A stretch of DNA of 64,000 nt, from positions 1 to 64,000 of the forward strand of contig CANPWN010000003.1 in the NCBI GenBank assembly GCA_947584415.1. The letters run 5' to 3'. The position numbers and the translations under genes are program-made. Below the pieces are notes generated by a model that saw only the letters and a list, made by a program, of their open reading frames with translations, did no database searches and was not told where the DNA came from. Shown here piece by piece: positions 23,768 to 32,361 of this stretch. Within the stretch, counting starts at the first letter, position 1. Each line of letters begins with the position of its first letter. The stretch comes from an uncultured Clostridia bacterium (lineage in GTDB: Bacteria > Bacillota > Clostridia > Christensenellales > UBA1242).

Positions 23768-24412
23768 ATGTTAAAAGATGCGTTTGACTTTTATTATAAA
23801 GCAACCGAATTAAAAGACCTGTTAAGACAGGGTGCTATTCAATGGAACATTGATAAAAAAAGGCGTGAAAGTGTTGCAGAGCATACTTATGGCTGCATGC
23901 TTTTGGCCATCAGTTTGCAAGCAGAATTAAAAATTGATGTTGATATGGAAAAAACTTTAGAAATGCTGGCTATTCACGAACTTGAAGAACTTTTCATTGG
24001 AGATATAACTCCACTTAATAACACTGAAAAAGCGGATTTAACATCAAAAGCAAGAAAGCACATTTATGAACTCGTCAAAAATTTAAATTCTTGCGACAGG
24101 TTGATGAATTTAACGGATGAATTCAATGCACAACTTTCCTCAGATGCAAAATTTGCAAAGGCTGTGGACAAACTTGAGTGCGTTTTAGAATTTAAAAAGT
24201 ATCAAGATTTGGGGCAAGTGTCATTGTCACATTTAAAACCTGAAATGTTGGAGAATAAAAAGTTAAAAACTTTTGTTGAAAGCGGAAAATATGATTTGGC
24301 GGACATCTTCTTTTTGTATCACCTGCCCGCTTATAAAGATTATGGCATTGATGAGGAATTTTGGTTTAAAAATTTAAAGCCTTTAAAAATAAACAAGAAA
24401 AATTTGGTGTAA
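23768..24412 (+). CDS. HD-domain hydrolase (YfbR/HDDC2-like)
   Basis: 214 residues from the ATG at 23768 (AGGAG seven bases upstream); the frame runs further back through the GC-rich island, but that part is not protein-like. The fold matches 5'-deoxynucleotidase/HDDC2-type HD proteins: ELKDLLRQGAIQWNI, ESVAEHTYGCMLLA (first His), AIHELEELFIGDITP and AKAVDKLECVLEFKKY (last Asp). The HD dyad reads His-Glu instead of His-Asp, so metal binding and activity may be changed. Known relatives dephosphorylate deoxynucleoside monophosphates. Confidence 0.78.
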   Translation: MLKDAFDFYYKATELKDLLRQGAIQWNIDKKRRESVAEHTYGCMLLAISLQAELKIDVDMEKTLEMLAIHELEELFIGDITPLNNTEKADLTSKARKHIYELVKNLNSCDRLMNLTDEFNAQLSSDAKFAKAVDKLECVLEFKKYQDLGQVSLSHLKPEMLENKKLKTFVESGKYDLADIFFLYHLPAYKDYGIDEEFWFKNLKPLKINKKNLV

Positions 24413-24447
24413 AACTGACAAAATAGCAATAAAAATACGCTTTTAAA

Positions 24448-24497
24448 GACGAAAAATTAAAAAATTTAATCAATTTTTAATATTTTCGTTTTTTTGT
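24448..24497 (+). terminator. AT-rich terminator
   Basis: ACGAAAA (24449-24455) pairs with TTTTCGT (24483-24489), extended by an A/T stem and followed by T7. It ends the HD gene. Confidence 0.6.
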
Positions 24498-24517
24498 AAG
24501 CAAGTTTTGACAAAATA

Positions 24518-24526
24518 TGATATAAT
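24518..24526 (+). promoter_or_regulatory. Extended -10 box 6 nt before the amidohydrolase-like ATG
   Basis: TGATATAAT, then TTTCTC and the ATG at 24533. No SD. Leaderless type. Confidence 0.6.
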
Positions 24527-24532
24527 TTTCTC

Positions 24533-25606
24533 ATGGAAAACATCCTGTTAAAAAACGCTGAACTTTTTTGCCCTCATCCTTGCGGAGTTAAGGATGTGCT
24601 TGTTTCAAAGGGACAAATTCAAAAAATTGGAACTGAATTGGATTATAACCCGCAGACCACCTATGTGCTTGACTGCTCGGGAGATATGGTTTGTCCAATG
24701 TTTGTTGATGGAAATGCCCTTATTGTTGGCAAACTTATTTATTCTGAAAAAGATTTTTTGGCGGGTGGAATTGGCACTGTTGTTGGCACTATGCGTTTCG
24801 GTTGTGCTGTGAAAAATCTTGAGGCTTATCTTGAAGCGGCGAACAAACTTAAACTCAATGGTCTTGATTGTTTCATATTGACAGACGGCATTGATTTTTA
24901 CACCAACTCTTTGACTGGTGATATTAGCACAGATATTGCCACAATCAATGGAATTATAGGCGCAAAAACAGCGCTCAGCAGCAAAGGCGTTGTCAGACTG
25001 GGCAATCCAACTTTTTCTATGTTTCAAGAACTTGCGGTCAGATGCTACAGCGTTTCAAGATTGATTAGGCGGCCTGTTCAACTTATGGTTCATTTGGAAA
25101 GAGAACTTAAACCACACACCCACAATCTTGCTTGGATTGACAAGATTGTTGAGGACACCGGCGTGCCATATTCAACCTTTAAACTTTTGCACGCCGAAGA
25201 ATATGCCGAAGATGTTTTGAAATACGCACAAAAAGGATGTTATGTTGACTTTACTGCTTTTGAGGACAAATATGACCCCCGCTATGACAATCTTGTGTCC
25301 GCCATGCAAACAAATGACATTGACCTTGACAGAATTTCAATTTCCTCAAACGCTTTTGACCTTGTTGAAAAACATGGAAATTTTGCAAAATATTGTGAGC
25401 CTAAAAACCTTCTTAACACTATCAAAATTCTTTGTCTTGAAAAAGGCTTAAAGTTTGCAGATGTTATTAAACTTGTCACATCAACTCCTTCACTTTTGAT
25501 TGGCAAAGATATTGCGTCACTTGAAGAGGGCAAAAAGTGCAAGGCTTTGATTTTGGACAAGCAATTTAACATCAAAGGCATAATTGATTACAAAAATAAC
25601 ATATAG
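24533..25606 (+). CDS. Isoaspartyl-dipeptidase-like amidohydrolase, metal ligands missing
   Basis: 357 residues. The order of segments follows beta-aspartyl peptidase IadA: LLKNAELFCPHPCGVKDVLV, GGIGTVVGTMRFG, LTGDISTDIATINGIIGAKTALS (the lysine that is carboxylated in IadA is kept), TGVPYSTFKLLHAEEYAED and GCYVDFTA. The first metal site, normally D-x-H-x-H after the GxVD turn, reads FVDGNALIVG with no histidine. The catalytic SSDG segment reads SSNAF. Probably not an active hydrolase. It is expressed from a leaderless-type promoter and followed nine bases later by a lipase-like gene. Confidence 0.7.
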   Translation: MENILLKNAELFCPHPCGVKDVLVSKGQIQKIGTELDYNPQTTYVLDCSGDMVCPMFVDGNALIVGKLIYSEKDFLAGGIGTVVGTMRFGCAVKNLEAYLEAANKLKLNGLDCFILTDGIDFYTNSLTGDISTDIATINGIIGAKTALSSKGVVRLGNPTFSMFQELAVRCYSVSRLIRRPVQLMVHLERELKPHTHNLAWIDKIVEDTGVPYSTFKLLHAEEYAEDVLKYAQKGCYVDFTAFEDKYDPRYDNLVSAMQTNDIDLDRISISSNAFDLVEKHGNFAKYCEPKNLLNTIKILCLEKGLKFADVIKLVTSTPSLLIGKDIASLEEGKKCKALILDKQFNIKGIIDYKNNI

Positions 25607-25614
25607 GAGTTGGT

Positions 25615-26484
25615 ATGCAAGAAATTTTTATTGAAGCACGCGACAAATTTTTGCTTTCAACATTGATGTTCTCCCCTAAAAAGCCAAAAGCAGTTGTTCA
25701 AATTGTGCATGGCTCTTTGGAACATAAGGAAAGATATTGCGACTTTGCAAATTTTTTGTGCGAGCATGATTTCGCCGTTGTTATTGCAGATAACCGCGGA
25801 CACGGCGCATCAATAAGTCCCTCCTATCCGCGTGGTTTCAGCGGCACGCTTGAGCAAAATATTATGGATATGGAAGTTGTGACAGAATTCATTAAAACCA
25901 ACTTTCCTTCCCTGCCAATTTACATGTTTGGCCACTCTTTAGGCTCGGTTTTTGCAAGAGTTTTCCTGCAAAAGCATGACACGGAAATACAAAAGCTCGC
26001 TTTGAGCGGAACGGTCAATTACAACCCTTTTGCATGGGTGGGAATTTGTCTGGCAAAAATTATTTCACTTTTTAAAGGCAAGCACGGAACAAGCAAGTTG
26101 CTTAATAGTCTTGCCGCAATAAAAGAAGATAACAGTTGGCTAAGTTACAACCCTAAAAACCTTGAAAATTACAAAAACGACCCGCTAAACACACCTCTTT
26201 GGCAAAATGGCGGTGCGCTTACTGTTTTTGAAGCCGACAGACAACTTGGAAAATGCAAAAACTTTCAATGCAAAAATCCAGAACTTCCAATATTATCAGT
26301 AACAGGTCAAGATGACCCCGTTACAGGCGGAAAAAAGGGGTTAAGCAAAAGTTTAAGTCTATTAAACAAAATTGGATACAAAAACACTTCTTCCCTTGTG
26401 TATGAAAAAATGAAACACGAAATTTTAAATGAAGTTGATAATGCACGCGTTTATAATGACCTTAGGCTATTTTTTGAAAAATAA
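25615..26484 (+). CDS. Alpha/beta hydrolase, monoacylglycerol-lipase-like
   Basis: 289 residues. Oxyanion-hole block VQIVHGSLEHKERY, then VIADNRGHGAS, the nucleophile elbow MFGHSLGSVFA (Ser near residue 107), the acid in ILSVTGQDDPVTGG and the His in YEKMKHEILNE complete a serine-hydrolase triad. This matches the lysophospholipase/monoglyceride-lipase group (COG2267). It acts on a lipid or ester; the substrate is unknown. No signal peptide. SD TAGGAG precedes the ATG. Confidence 0.88.
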   Translation: MQEIFIEARDKFLLSTLMFSPKKPKAVVQIVHGSLEHKERYCDFANFLCEHDFAVVIADNRGHGASISPSYPRGFSGTLEQNIMDMEVVTEFIKTNFPSLPIYMFGHSLGSVFARVFLQKHDTEIQKLALSGTVNYNPFAWVGICLAKIISLFKGKHGTSKLLNSLAAIKEDNSWLSYNPKNLENYKNDPLNTPLWQNGGALTVFEADRQLGKCKNFQCKNPELPILSVTGQDDPVTGGKKGLSKSLSLLNKIGYKNTSSLVYEKMKHEILNEVDNARVYNDLRLFFEK

Positions 26485-26517
26485 GTGCTGCAATTATTTT
26501 TTATTTTCCTTATTATT

Positions 26518-26526
26518 TGATATAAT
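26518..26526 (+). promoter_or_regulatory. Extended -10 box 9 nt before the ABC exporter ATG
   Basis: TGATATAAT (26518-26526), nine bases, ATG at 26536. No SD. Transcript start predicted within about 3 nt of the ATG. Confidence 0.5.
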
Positions 26527-26535
26527 TATAGATAT

Positions 26536-28254
26536 ATGAAAAGACTTTTTCGTTTTTTTAAGGGCTATAAAAAAGAAATGGTTTTTGCTCCGTTTTTTAA
26601 GTTTTTTGAAACTTTGACGGACATTGTCATCCCTTTGATTGTTGCAAATATGATTGATATTGGCGTCAAAAGCAATGATGTCAAGTATATTGTCACCTAC
26701 GGCATTGTTGTTGTCGTTTTGAATATTGTTGGAATTGCAAGTGCAATTTTGTGCCAGCGTTTTACCGCTGTTGCTGCAAACGGCGTGCAATATGAAATTA
26801 GAAATGGGCTTTACAGACACATCAACACCCTTTCACACGCCGAACTTGACAAATATGGCACAGCCACTTTAAACAACCGCATCACCCGTGATGTCGGCGT
26901 CATCAAAAGTGCACTTTCAACCTTTTTGCGCAGCGTGATGAGAACTCCTTTCCTTTTGATAGGCTCGCTTATCATGGCAATGATAATTGACTTAAAACTT
27001 TCTTTGGCGTTTGTTGTTGTGATGCCGCTTGTGACAGCAATTGTATTTATAATTTTTAAACTAACCGAGCCGCTATATCAAAAAACCCAGTCAAATCTTG
27101 ACAAAGTTTCAGAGATAACTCGAGAAAATTTGCAAGGCTCAAGAGTTGTGAGGGCTTTCAATAAGCAAGACTACGAAGAAAAACGCTTTGAAGTTGCTTC
27201 TCTTAGGCTGCGAAAATCTTACACAAAAGTGACCAATCTTTCCTCCGCCCTGCACCCACTCACAAGCACCGTAATCAATTTTGCAATTATTGCTGTCATC
27301 TGGTTTGGTGGAGTGCAAGTTAATGTTGGTGGGCTTTCACAAGGCCAATTGATTGCTTTTGTCAATTATCTCACTCAAATTGGCTCTGCACTTGTGTCAC
27401 TTGCCAACCTCATTATTCAATTCATTAAGGCGCACAACTGTGCTTGCAGAATAAATGAAATTTTTGACACAAAGCCTTCCATAATAGAAACCAATCATGA
27501 GCATATTGAACTTAAGCCTTCCAAACAGACACCAAAAATTGAATTTAAAAATGTGTCTTTTGCTTACAGCGAAAGTGCAAAGTATGCAATAAAAAACTTT
27601 TCCGTTAAAATTATGCCAGGCGAAACAATTGGAATTATTGGCGGAACAGGAAGTGGAAAAAGCAGCATTATCAATCTTATCCCAAGATTTTATGACACCA
27701 GCGAAGGAACTGTTTTTATTGATGGGGTGGATGTTAAAAATTTCAGTTTTCATGATTTAAGGTCAAAAATTGGCATTGTGCCACAAAAGGCGGTGCTTTT
27801 TAAAGGCACGCTCAAAGAAAACCTTCGTTGGAGAAAAAAGGATGCCACCATTGACGAACTTGTCAAAGCAGTCAAAATTTCGCAAAGCGAGGAATTTGTT
27901 AATGAACTTGATGGCAAATATGATTTCAAAGTTCAGGCCGGCGGCAAAAATTTCTCTGGCGGGCAGAGGCAAAGGCTTACCATTGCAAGAGCGCTTGTTG
28001 GCAACCCTGAAATTCTAATTTTAGATGACAGCGCAAGTGCCTTGGATTTTGCAACTGACGCGGCACTTCGAAAAGCAATAAAACAAGAGGTCAAAGCAAC
28101 AATTATTCTTGTTTCACAGAGGGCAAACACCGTTAAAAACGCAGACAAAATCATTGTGCTTGAAAATGGCGACATTGTTGGCATAGGAAAGCATAATGAA
28201 CTTTTGCAAACTTGCCCAGTTTATCAAGAGATTTACAACTCTCAGACAAAATAA
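26536..28254 (+). CDS. ABC exporter half-transporter with degenerate ATPase site
   Basis: 572 residues: six-helix exporter membrane domain (1-310), then a nucleotide-binding domain. Walker A is GGTGSGKSS near residue 370 and the signature FSGGQRQR near 472. Walker B is ILILDDSAS, with Asp where the catalytic Glu should be, and the H-loop is VSQRA, with Gln instead of His. These are the changes found in the non-hydrolysing site of heterodimeric exporters such as BmrCD/LmrCD. The partner follows ten bases downstream. Substrate unknown, possibly drugs, lipids or peptides. Confidence 0.92.
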   Translation: MKRLFRFFKGYKKEMVFAPFFKFFETLTDIVIPLIVANMIDIGVKSNDVKYIVTYGIVVVVLNIVGIASAILCQRFTAVAANGVQYEIRNGLYRHINTLSHAELDKYGTATLNNRITRDVGVIKSALSTFLRSVMRTPFLLIGSLIMAMIIDLKLSLAFVVVMPLVTAIVFIIFKLTEPLYQKTQSNLDKVSEITRENLQGSRVVRAFNKQDYEEKRFEVASLRLRKSYTKVTNLSSALHPLTSTVINFAIIAVIWFGGVQVNVGGLSQGQLIAFVNYLTQIGSALVSLANLIIQFIKAHNCACRINEIFDTKPSIIETNHEHIELKPSKQTPKIEFKNVSFAYSESAKYAIKNFSVKIMPGETIGIIGGTGSGKSSIINLIPRFYDTSEGTVFIDGVDVKNFSFHDLRSKIGIVPQKAVLFKGTLKENLRWRKKDATIDELVKAVKISQSEEFVNELDGKYDFKVQAGGKNFSGGQRQRLTIARALVGNPEILILDDSASALDFATDAALRKAIKQEVKATIILVSQRANTVKNADKIIVLENGDIVGIGKHNELLQTCPVYQEIYNSQTK

Positions 28255-28263
28255 GGAGAAAAA

Positions 28264-30276
28264 GTGGCTGAAAACAGAAAAAAAGGACTGACCAAAGAGG
28301 AGAAAGAGTTTAGGAAACTTCAAAAAGCAATTGCTTCACTTCCTAAGCCTTCTTTTAACAACCCTGAAAAAGTCCAACCAACCAAAGAGGTTAACCCTCC
28401 ACAACCCCTCACTGCTTCGCTCTTGTCACAAACCGACAAGCAAGACATCAATGAAGAAAGAGCCGTCAAACCTGCCGACACTGGAGTCATCCTTGACAGC
28501 GGCGGCAAAAAGATTGAAAGAATTGTCGGTGGAAAACGCCCACAAAAAAGAAAAATTATTGCAAGAGTTTTGCATTACACAGGAAAAAATTGGTGGCTTC
28601 TTGCACTTTCAATTTTCTTTGGATTTGCCAACACAATCTTTGAAATTGCAAACCCTCTTATCATTGGTGGCGCCATCGACCAAATCATTGGTCAAGGCAA
28701 TGTGCAATTTGAAGTTGTTGGGACTTATCTCATTGCGCTTAGCGTTTCGGTGACCGCTTTTGCAGTGTTGAAATGGCTGACAAACAAAACTGCAAATGAC
28801 CTTTCATTTAAAATTGAACAAGCCATGCATGATGACATTTTCAATAAACTTAGCGTTGTTCCTCTCAAATTTATTGATGGGGCAAGCCATGGTGATTTGC
28901 AAAGCAGGATGATAAATGATGTTGACACAATCACTGACGGGTTCATTTTGGGGCTGACAACTTTCTTTGACGGAATTTCAACCATCGCACTGACAATCGT
29001 TTTCATGTTCCGCATCAATGTGCCAATAGCCGCCGCCATTGTCGGCATGACGCCACTGACAGTTTTGGCAGCAGCATACATTGCAAAAAAGACCAACAAA
29101 CTTTTCAAACTTCAAGCCAAAGAACTTGGAGATTTGTCAGGCACTATTGTGGAAATGCTTGGCAATCAAAAGGTTGTTAAAGCCTTTGAGTATGAAGATG
29201 ATTCCATTGAAAAATTTGACCAAAACAATTTGAGATTGAGGGCTGTCAACACAAAAACTTCCTTTTACTCCTCTATCAGCGGCCCACTTACAAGATTTAT
29301 TAACGGAATATTGTATGCCACAGTGGCAATCATGGGTTGCTTGTTTGCACTTAAGGGTCACCTATCTGTCGGAAATATCTCCACCATGCTTTCTTACGCA
29401 AACAGATATTCAAGACCGTTCAATGACATCACTGATGTGTTTGCTGACTTGCAAGCAGCCTTCGCTTCGGCTGGAAGAGTGTTTGCAATTTTGGATATTC
29501 CAAATGAGGTCAGTGATGTGGGGCTGCCTCAGATTAAACGCTGCACAGGAAATGTTGTTTTAAAAAATGTTGAATTCTCTTACACTTCCACCAAAAAACT
29601 TATCACAAACTTAAACCTCACCGTGACAAAGGGTCAACGAGTTGCCATTGTCGGCCCAACAGGGTGTGGAAAAAGCACTTTAATCAACCTGCTAATGCGC
29701 TTTTATGATGTGGATAAAGGTCGCATTGATGTCTGCGGGCATAACATAAAGGAAGTGACGCGTGAAAGTTTGAGAAATCAATTTGGCATGGTGCTGCAAG
29801 AAACTTGGCTGTTTAGCGCAAGCATAAGGGATAATATTGCCTACGGAAAACCTGACGCCACAGACGAGGAAATCAAACTTGCCGCAAAACACGCCGGTGC
29901 AGACTTCTTTATTGAAACAATGCCAAATGGCTATGACACCATCATAAATGAAAATGGCGACAATCTTTCACAAGGGCAAAAACAACTTTTGTGTATTGCC
30001 CGCCTCATGCTTGTGAAACCTCCAATGCTGATTTTAGACGAAGCCACAAGCAATATTGACACAAGAACTGAACTTGCAATTCAGTCAGCCTTCAACAAGA
30101 TGATGAAAGGCAAAACAAGTTTTGTTGTTGCTCACAGACTTTCAACCATCATATCTTCGGACATTATTCTTGTCATGAATAAGGGCGACATCATTGAACA
30201 AGGCACACACAAAGAACTTATGGCAAAGAAAGGTTTTTATTACAATCTTTACAATTCACAATTTAGCAGTTATTAG
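28264..30276 (+). CDS. ABC exporter half-transporter, canonical ATPase site
   Basis: 670 residues with GTG start and GGAG SD. A ~90-residue polar N-terminal extension (Lys/Pro/Gln rich) precedes six transmembrane helices. The NBD has Walker A GPTGCGKST (~residue 465), signature LSQGQKQ (~568; Gln for the second Gly), Walker B MLILDEATS with the catalytic Glu, and H-loop AHRLS. The degenerate LSQGQ signature pairs with the partner's weak site, as expected for an asymmetric heterodimer with the 26536 gene. A terminator follows. Confidence 0.92.
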   Translation: MAENRKKGLTKEEKEFRKLQKAIASLPKPSFNNPEKVQPTKEVNPPQPLTASLLSQTDKQDINEERAVKPADTGVILDSGGKKIERIVGGKRPQKRKIIARVLHYTGKNWWLLALSIFFGFANTIFEIANPLIIGGAIDQIIGQGNVQFEVVGTYLIALSVSVTAFAVLKWLTNKTANDLSFKIEQAMHDDIFNKLSVVPLKFIDGASHGDLQSRMINDVDTITDGFILGLTTFFDGISTIALTIVFMFRINVPIAAAIVGMTPLTVLAAAYIAKKTNKLFKLQAKELGDLSGTIVEMLGNQKVVKAFEYEDDSIEKFDQNNLRLRAVNTKTSFYSSISGPLTRFINGILYATVAIMGCLFALKGHLSVGNISTMLSYANRYSRPFNDITDVFADLQAAFASAGRVFAILDIPNEVSDVGLPQIKRCTGNVVLKNVEFSYTSTKKLITNLNLTVTKGQRVAIVGPTGCGKSTLINLLMRFYDVDKGRIDVCGHNIKEVTRESLRNQFGMVLQETWLFSASIRDNIAYGKPDATDEEIKLAAKHAGADFFIETMPNGYDTIINENGDNLSQGQKQLLCIARLMLVKPPMLILDEATSNIDTRTELAIQSAFNKMMKGKTSFVVAHRLSTIISSDIILVMNKGDIIEQGTHKELMAKKGFYYNLYNSQFSSY

Positions 30277-30281
30277 TGGCT

Positions 30282-30326
30282 AAAAGGTTCGTCTGGGAAT
30301 AAATAACTAAGATGAACCTTTTTTTG
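30282..30326 (+). terminator. Terminator of the ABC exporter operon, overlapping the next start codon
   Basis: AAAGGTTCGTCT (30283-30294) pairs with AGATGAACCTTT (30310-30321) with one G-T, followed by a T-run. The right arm contains the ATG (30312) of the next gene. Confidence 0.7.
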
Positions 30327-31100
30327 TCCGCATTAAAATATGTTAAATCAACCATTTGGAAAGACGAACACTCCTTAGGTCAAATTTTTGATTTGGCAAA
30401 AAAGGCTTTTGATTGTGCAAAACAAGACTGCACTTATGGAAAAAGATTTTTTCGGCTGGCTGGTCAAAGCGGAAGTGGAAAAACCTCGCAACTTTACTAT
30501 GCAACAAGCAAATATTGCTCACAAAAAAATATTAAGCCTCTGCACCTTGCAGTGCGAAATTTTTGCGAATACTATCCAGATTATCAGTCCATCCCCGTTA
30601 AACAACGCAGAGAAAAAACAAATGGATTCTGTTTGAAAATGCTTTTATTTGTTTTAAAGTTTGCACTTGAAAGCGGAATTGATATAATCTTGGAAATAGC
30701 ACTTTTGGGCAAAAATTTTGAAAAATACATAATTTTTATGTTAAAAAAACAAAATTATCACTCCATTTTTCAAATTATGAGTGTAAACAAACTTATTTCT
30801 GATATTTTATTGTTTAAAAGAAAACTTAAATCTGGAAGGCAAACACTATCCTCCTCCGCCAATTATTTTTTTTGCGTTCAAAACAAAAGTTTCAAATATG
30901 TTTCAAAAAATTTTGACTGCCCCGCAATTGTTTGGTCGGCTTTCAATTTTGAGCCTGTTTATTTCGGTTCACTCAAAACTTGCCGCAAAGATTTTTTCAA
31001 AAATCAAAAACGAATTGAAAGCATGACAAAAAATGAAGATGAACTCAAAAATGAAAAATTCAATTTTCTTATATCTCAATTTCCGGATGGTGCGTTTTGA
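30312..31100 (+). CDS. P-loop kinase-like protein (zeta-toxin-like)
   Basis: 262 residues. RLAGQSGSGKTSQLYYATSKY near residue 48 is a Walker A motif, followed by a basic helix and a second strand (ESGIDIILEIALLG) that recalls zeta toxin/UDP-GlcNAc kinase or polynucleotide-kinase-like ATPases. The usual zeta-toxin substrate motifs are not certain. The start codon lies in the stem of the preceding terminator and has no SD, so the gene may depend on read-through or use a later start. The 3' end overlaps the convergent phosphotransferase gene by 32 bases. Confidence 0.6.
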   Translation: MNLFLSALKYVKSTIWKDEHSLGQIFDLAKKAFDCAKQDCTYGKRFFRLAGQSGSGKTSQLYYATSKYCSQKNIKPLHLAVRNFCEYYPDYQSIPVKQRREKTNGFCLKMLLFVLKFALESGIDIILEIALLGKNFEKYIIFMLKKQNYHSIFQIMSVNKLISDILLFKRKLKSGRQTLSSSANYFFCVQNKSFKYVSKNFDCPAIVWSAFNFEPVYFGSLKTCRKDFFKNQKRIESMTKNEDELKNEKFNFLISQFPDGAF

Positions 31101-31860
31101 TGTAAGAGATATATTTTTCGTCAACATATCTCCACATTTGGACAAGTTCAAAAACGCTGTCTTCAATCTCTCCAAAGAAAGATTTATACGCCCTTATCAT
31201 TGTGCTTGCAAAGGCCTTTTCACTTCTTCCAATGAGCCTAGCAAAATCATTTAAAGGATGAGAAAGGCTGACAAAAGAAAAGTCTATGACGCCCGAAACA
31301 TGCCCGTTTGAAATTAAAATATTGCCGGTGTTGAAGTCACCATGACTTAAGACCAGTTTTTCTTTTTCAAGGCGTTTGAGAGGAAGGTGTTTTTTAAGGT
31401 CATATTGCCCTGGAACTAAAGAAAGGTCATCCAAAAATTGTGAGCAAGTTGGGAGCGGGATTGTGGGTTTTAAGTTTTGAAGTTGCCCAAGAAATTTGCA
31501 AATGTCCTCCGCCACATCTTCAGTTTGAGAAGAAGAGAGTTTGCATAAGTTTAAGGGCTGGCCTTCCAACTTTTCGTGGCATGAAAAAGGCCTTAAATTA
31601 TCAAAATGCAGTTTTAAATTTGGCAACGAAAAGTCAAACGCATTATGGGCAGCACTACTCACAAATTCGCACTCTTTGACAATTGTCTTTGAAAAAAAGT
31701 CGTTTCGCGGAAAGCGAAAAATTTTTGTTTGATGTGGCAACTTGACTTCAAACACAAAATTTGTCCAGCCTGTTGAAATCAAATCTATTTTCTTAACATT
31801 TTGCTCAAGTGAATTTATGATATAAAAAAAGTCATCAGAACTATCAAAATAATTTCTCAT
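31069..31860 (-). CDS. APH-family phosphotransferase
   Basis: 263 residues. The catalytic loop LSHGDFNTGNILIS (H-G-D-x-x-x-x-N, near residue 175) and the metal-binding VIDFSFVS identify the aminoglycoside/choline phosphotransferase fold. An ATP-binding N-lobe with VFEVKLPHQTKIFRFPRN carries the beta-3 Lys region. It phosphorylates a small molecule, perhaps a sugar, choline or aminoglycoside; resistance cannot be claimed from this. No SD; TATAAA ends five bases before the ATG. Convergent overlap with the P-loop gene. Confidence 0.85.
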   Translation of the reverse strand: MRNYFDSSDDFFYIINSLEQNVKKIDLISTGWTNFVFEVKLPHQTKIFRFPRNDFFSKTIVKECEFVSSAAHNAFDFSLPNLKLHFDNLRPFSCHEKLEGQPLNLCKLSSSQTEDVAEDICKFLGQLQNLKPTIPLPTCSQFLDDLSLVPGQYDLKKHLPLKRLEKEKLVLSHGDFNTGNILISNGHVSGVIDFSFVSLSHPLNDFARLIGRSEKAFASTMIRAYKSFFGEIEDSVFELVQMWRYVDEKYISYIKTHHPEIEI

Positions 31861-31865
31861 GACTT

Positions 31866-31871
31866 TTTATA
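31866..31871 (-). promoter_or_regulatory. -10 box 5 nt before the APH start
   Basis: TATAAA on the minus strand, then AAGTC and the ATG. No SD and no clear -35. Confidence 0.35.
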
Positions 31872-31895
31872 TGTTTTTAATCAAAAAGATGTTTA

Positions 31896-32276
31896 TTATT
31901 TTGTGTAAGCATCTTTATAATCAGATGATGGGCCAAGAACTTCACAATCAAGAACAAAGTCAAATTCTCCATCTGCTTCTGGGATGTCAACCGCTTCAAC
32001 ATCAAAAACTGGAGCGCTCTTTCTGTCAAGGCTTGCCTGTCTGCGTGTTCTTCTTGCGTTAAGCCTGATTTCCTTAAGTTTTGCGGCTTCCATCTTTTCA
32101 ATTTCTTCATCAGTTAAGTTTGTTGTGCTAAGTCTGTTCGCTGTGGTTTTGTCAACATATCCTGTTCTTCCATTATTTTTCTTTCCATACGCTGCTGATT
32201 TTGGTGGGATACCCCTTCTGATTTGGCGTGGTGTAAGTCTTCCTGTTGCTACTTCTTCTTCATAATTATTGTTCAT
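31896..32276 (-). CDS. Small protein of unknown function with basic N-half and acidic C-half
   Basis: 126 residues with SD AAAGGAGA before the ATG. The first half is Arg/Lys rich (RLTPRQIRRGIPPKSAAYGKK), followed by a short helix of the pattern LTDEEIEKMEAAKLKEIRLNARRTRR. The second half is acidic (VEAVDIPEADGEFDF). The charge split suggests a disordered nucleic-acid or ribosome-binding protein, but no family is recognised. It lies between glmS and the APH gene. Confidence 0.65.
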   Translation of the reverse strand: MNNNYEEEVATGRLTPRQIRRGIPPKSAAYGKKNNGRTGYVDKTTANRLSTTNLTDEEIEKMEAAKLKEIRLNARRTRRQASLDRKSAPVFDVEAVDIPEADGEFDFVLDCEVLGPSSDYKDAYTK

Positions 32277-32361
32277 GTTTATCTCCTTTCAATGTGATGG
32301 TTTATTGTAGCACATATTGTTCGACAAATCAAGACTAAAATGCAAATTTTTCAAAAAATTT

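Noticed and set aside
31069-31860. Aminoglycoside resistance gene
   Set aside because: The protein has the APH fold motifs, but nothing indicates aminoglycoside specificity; many family members act on sugars, choline or other metabolites.
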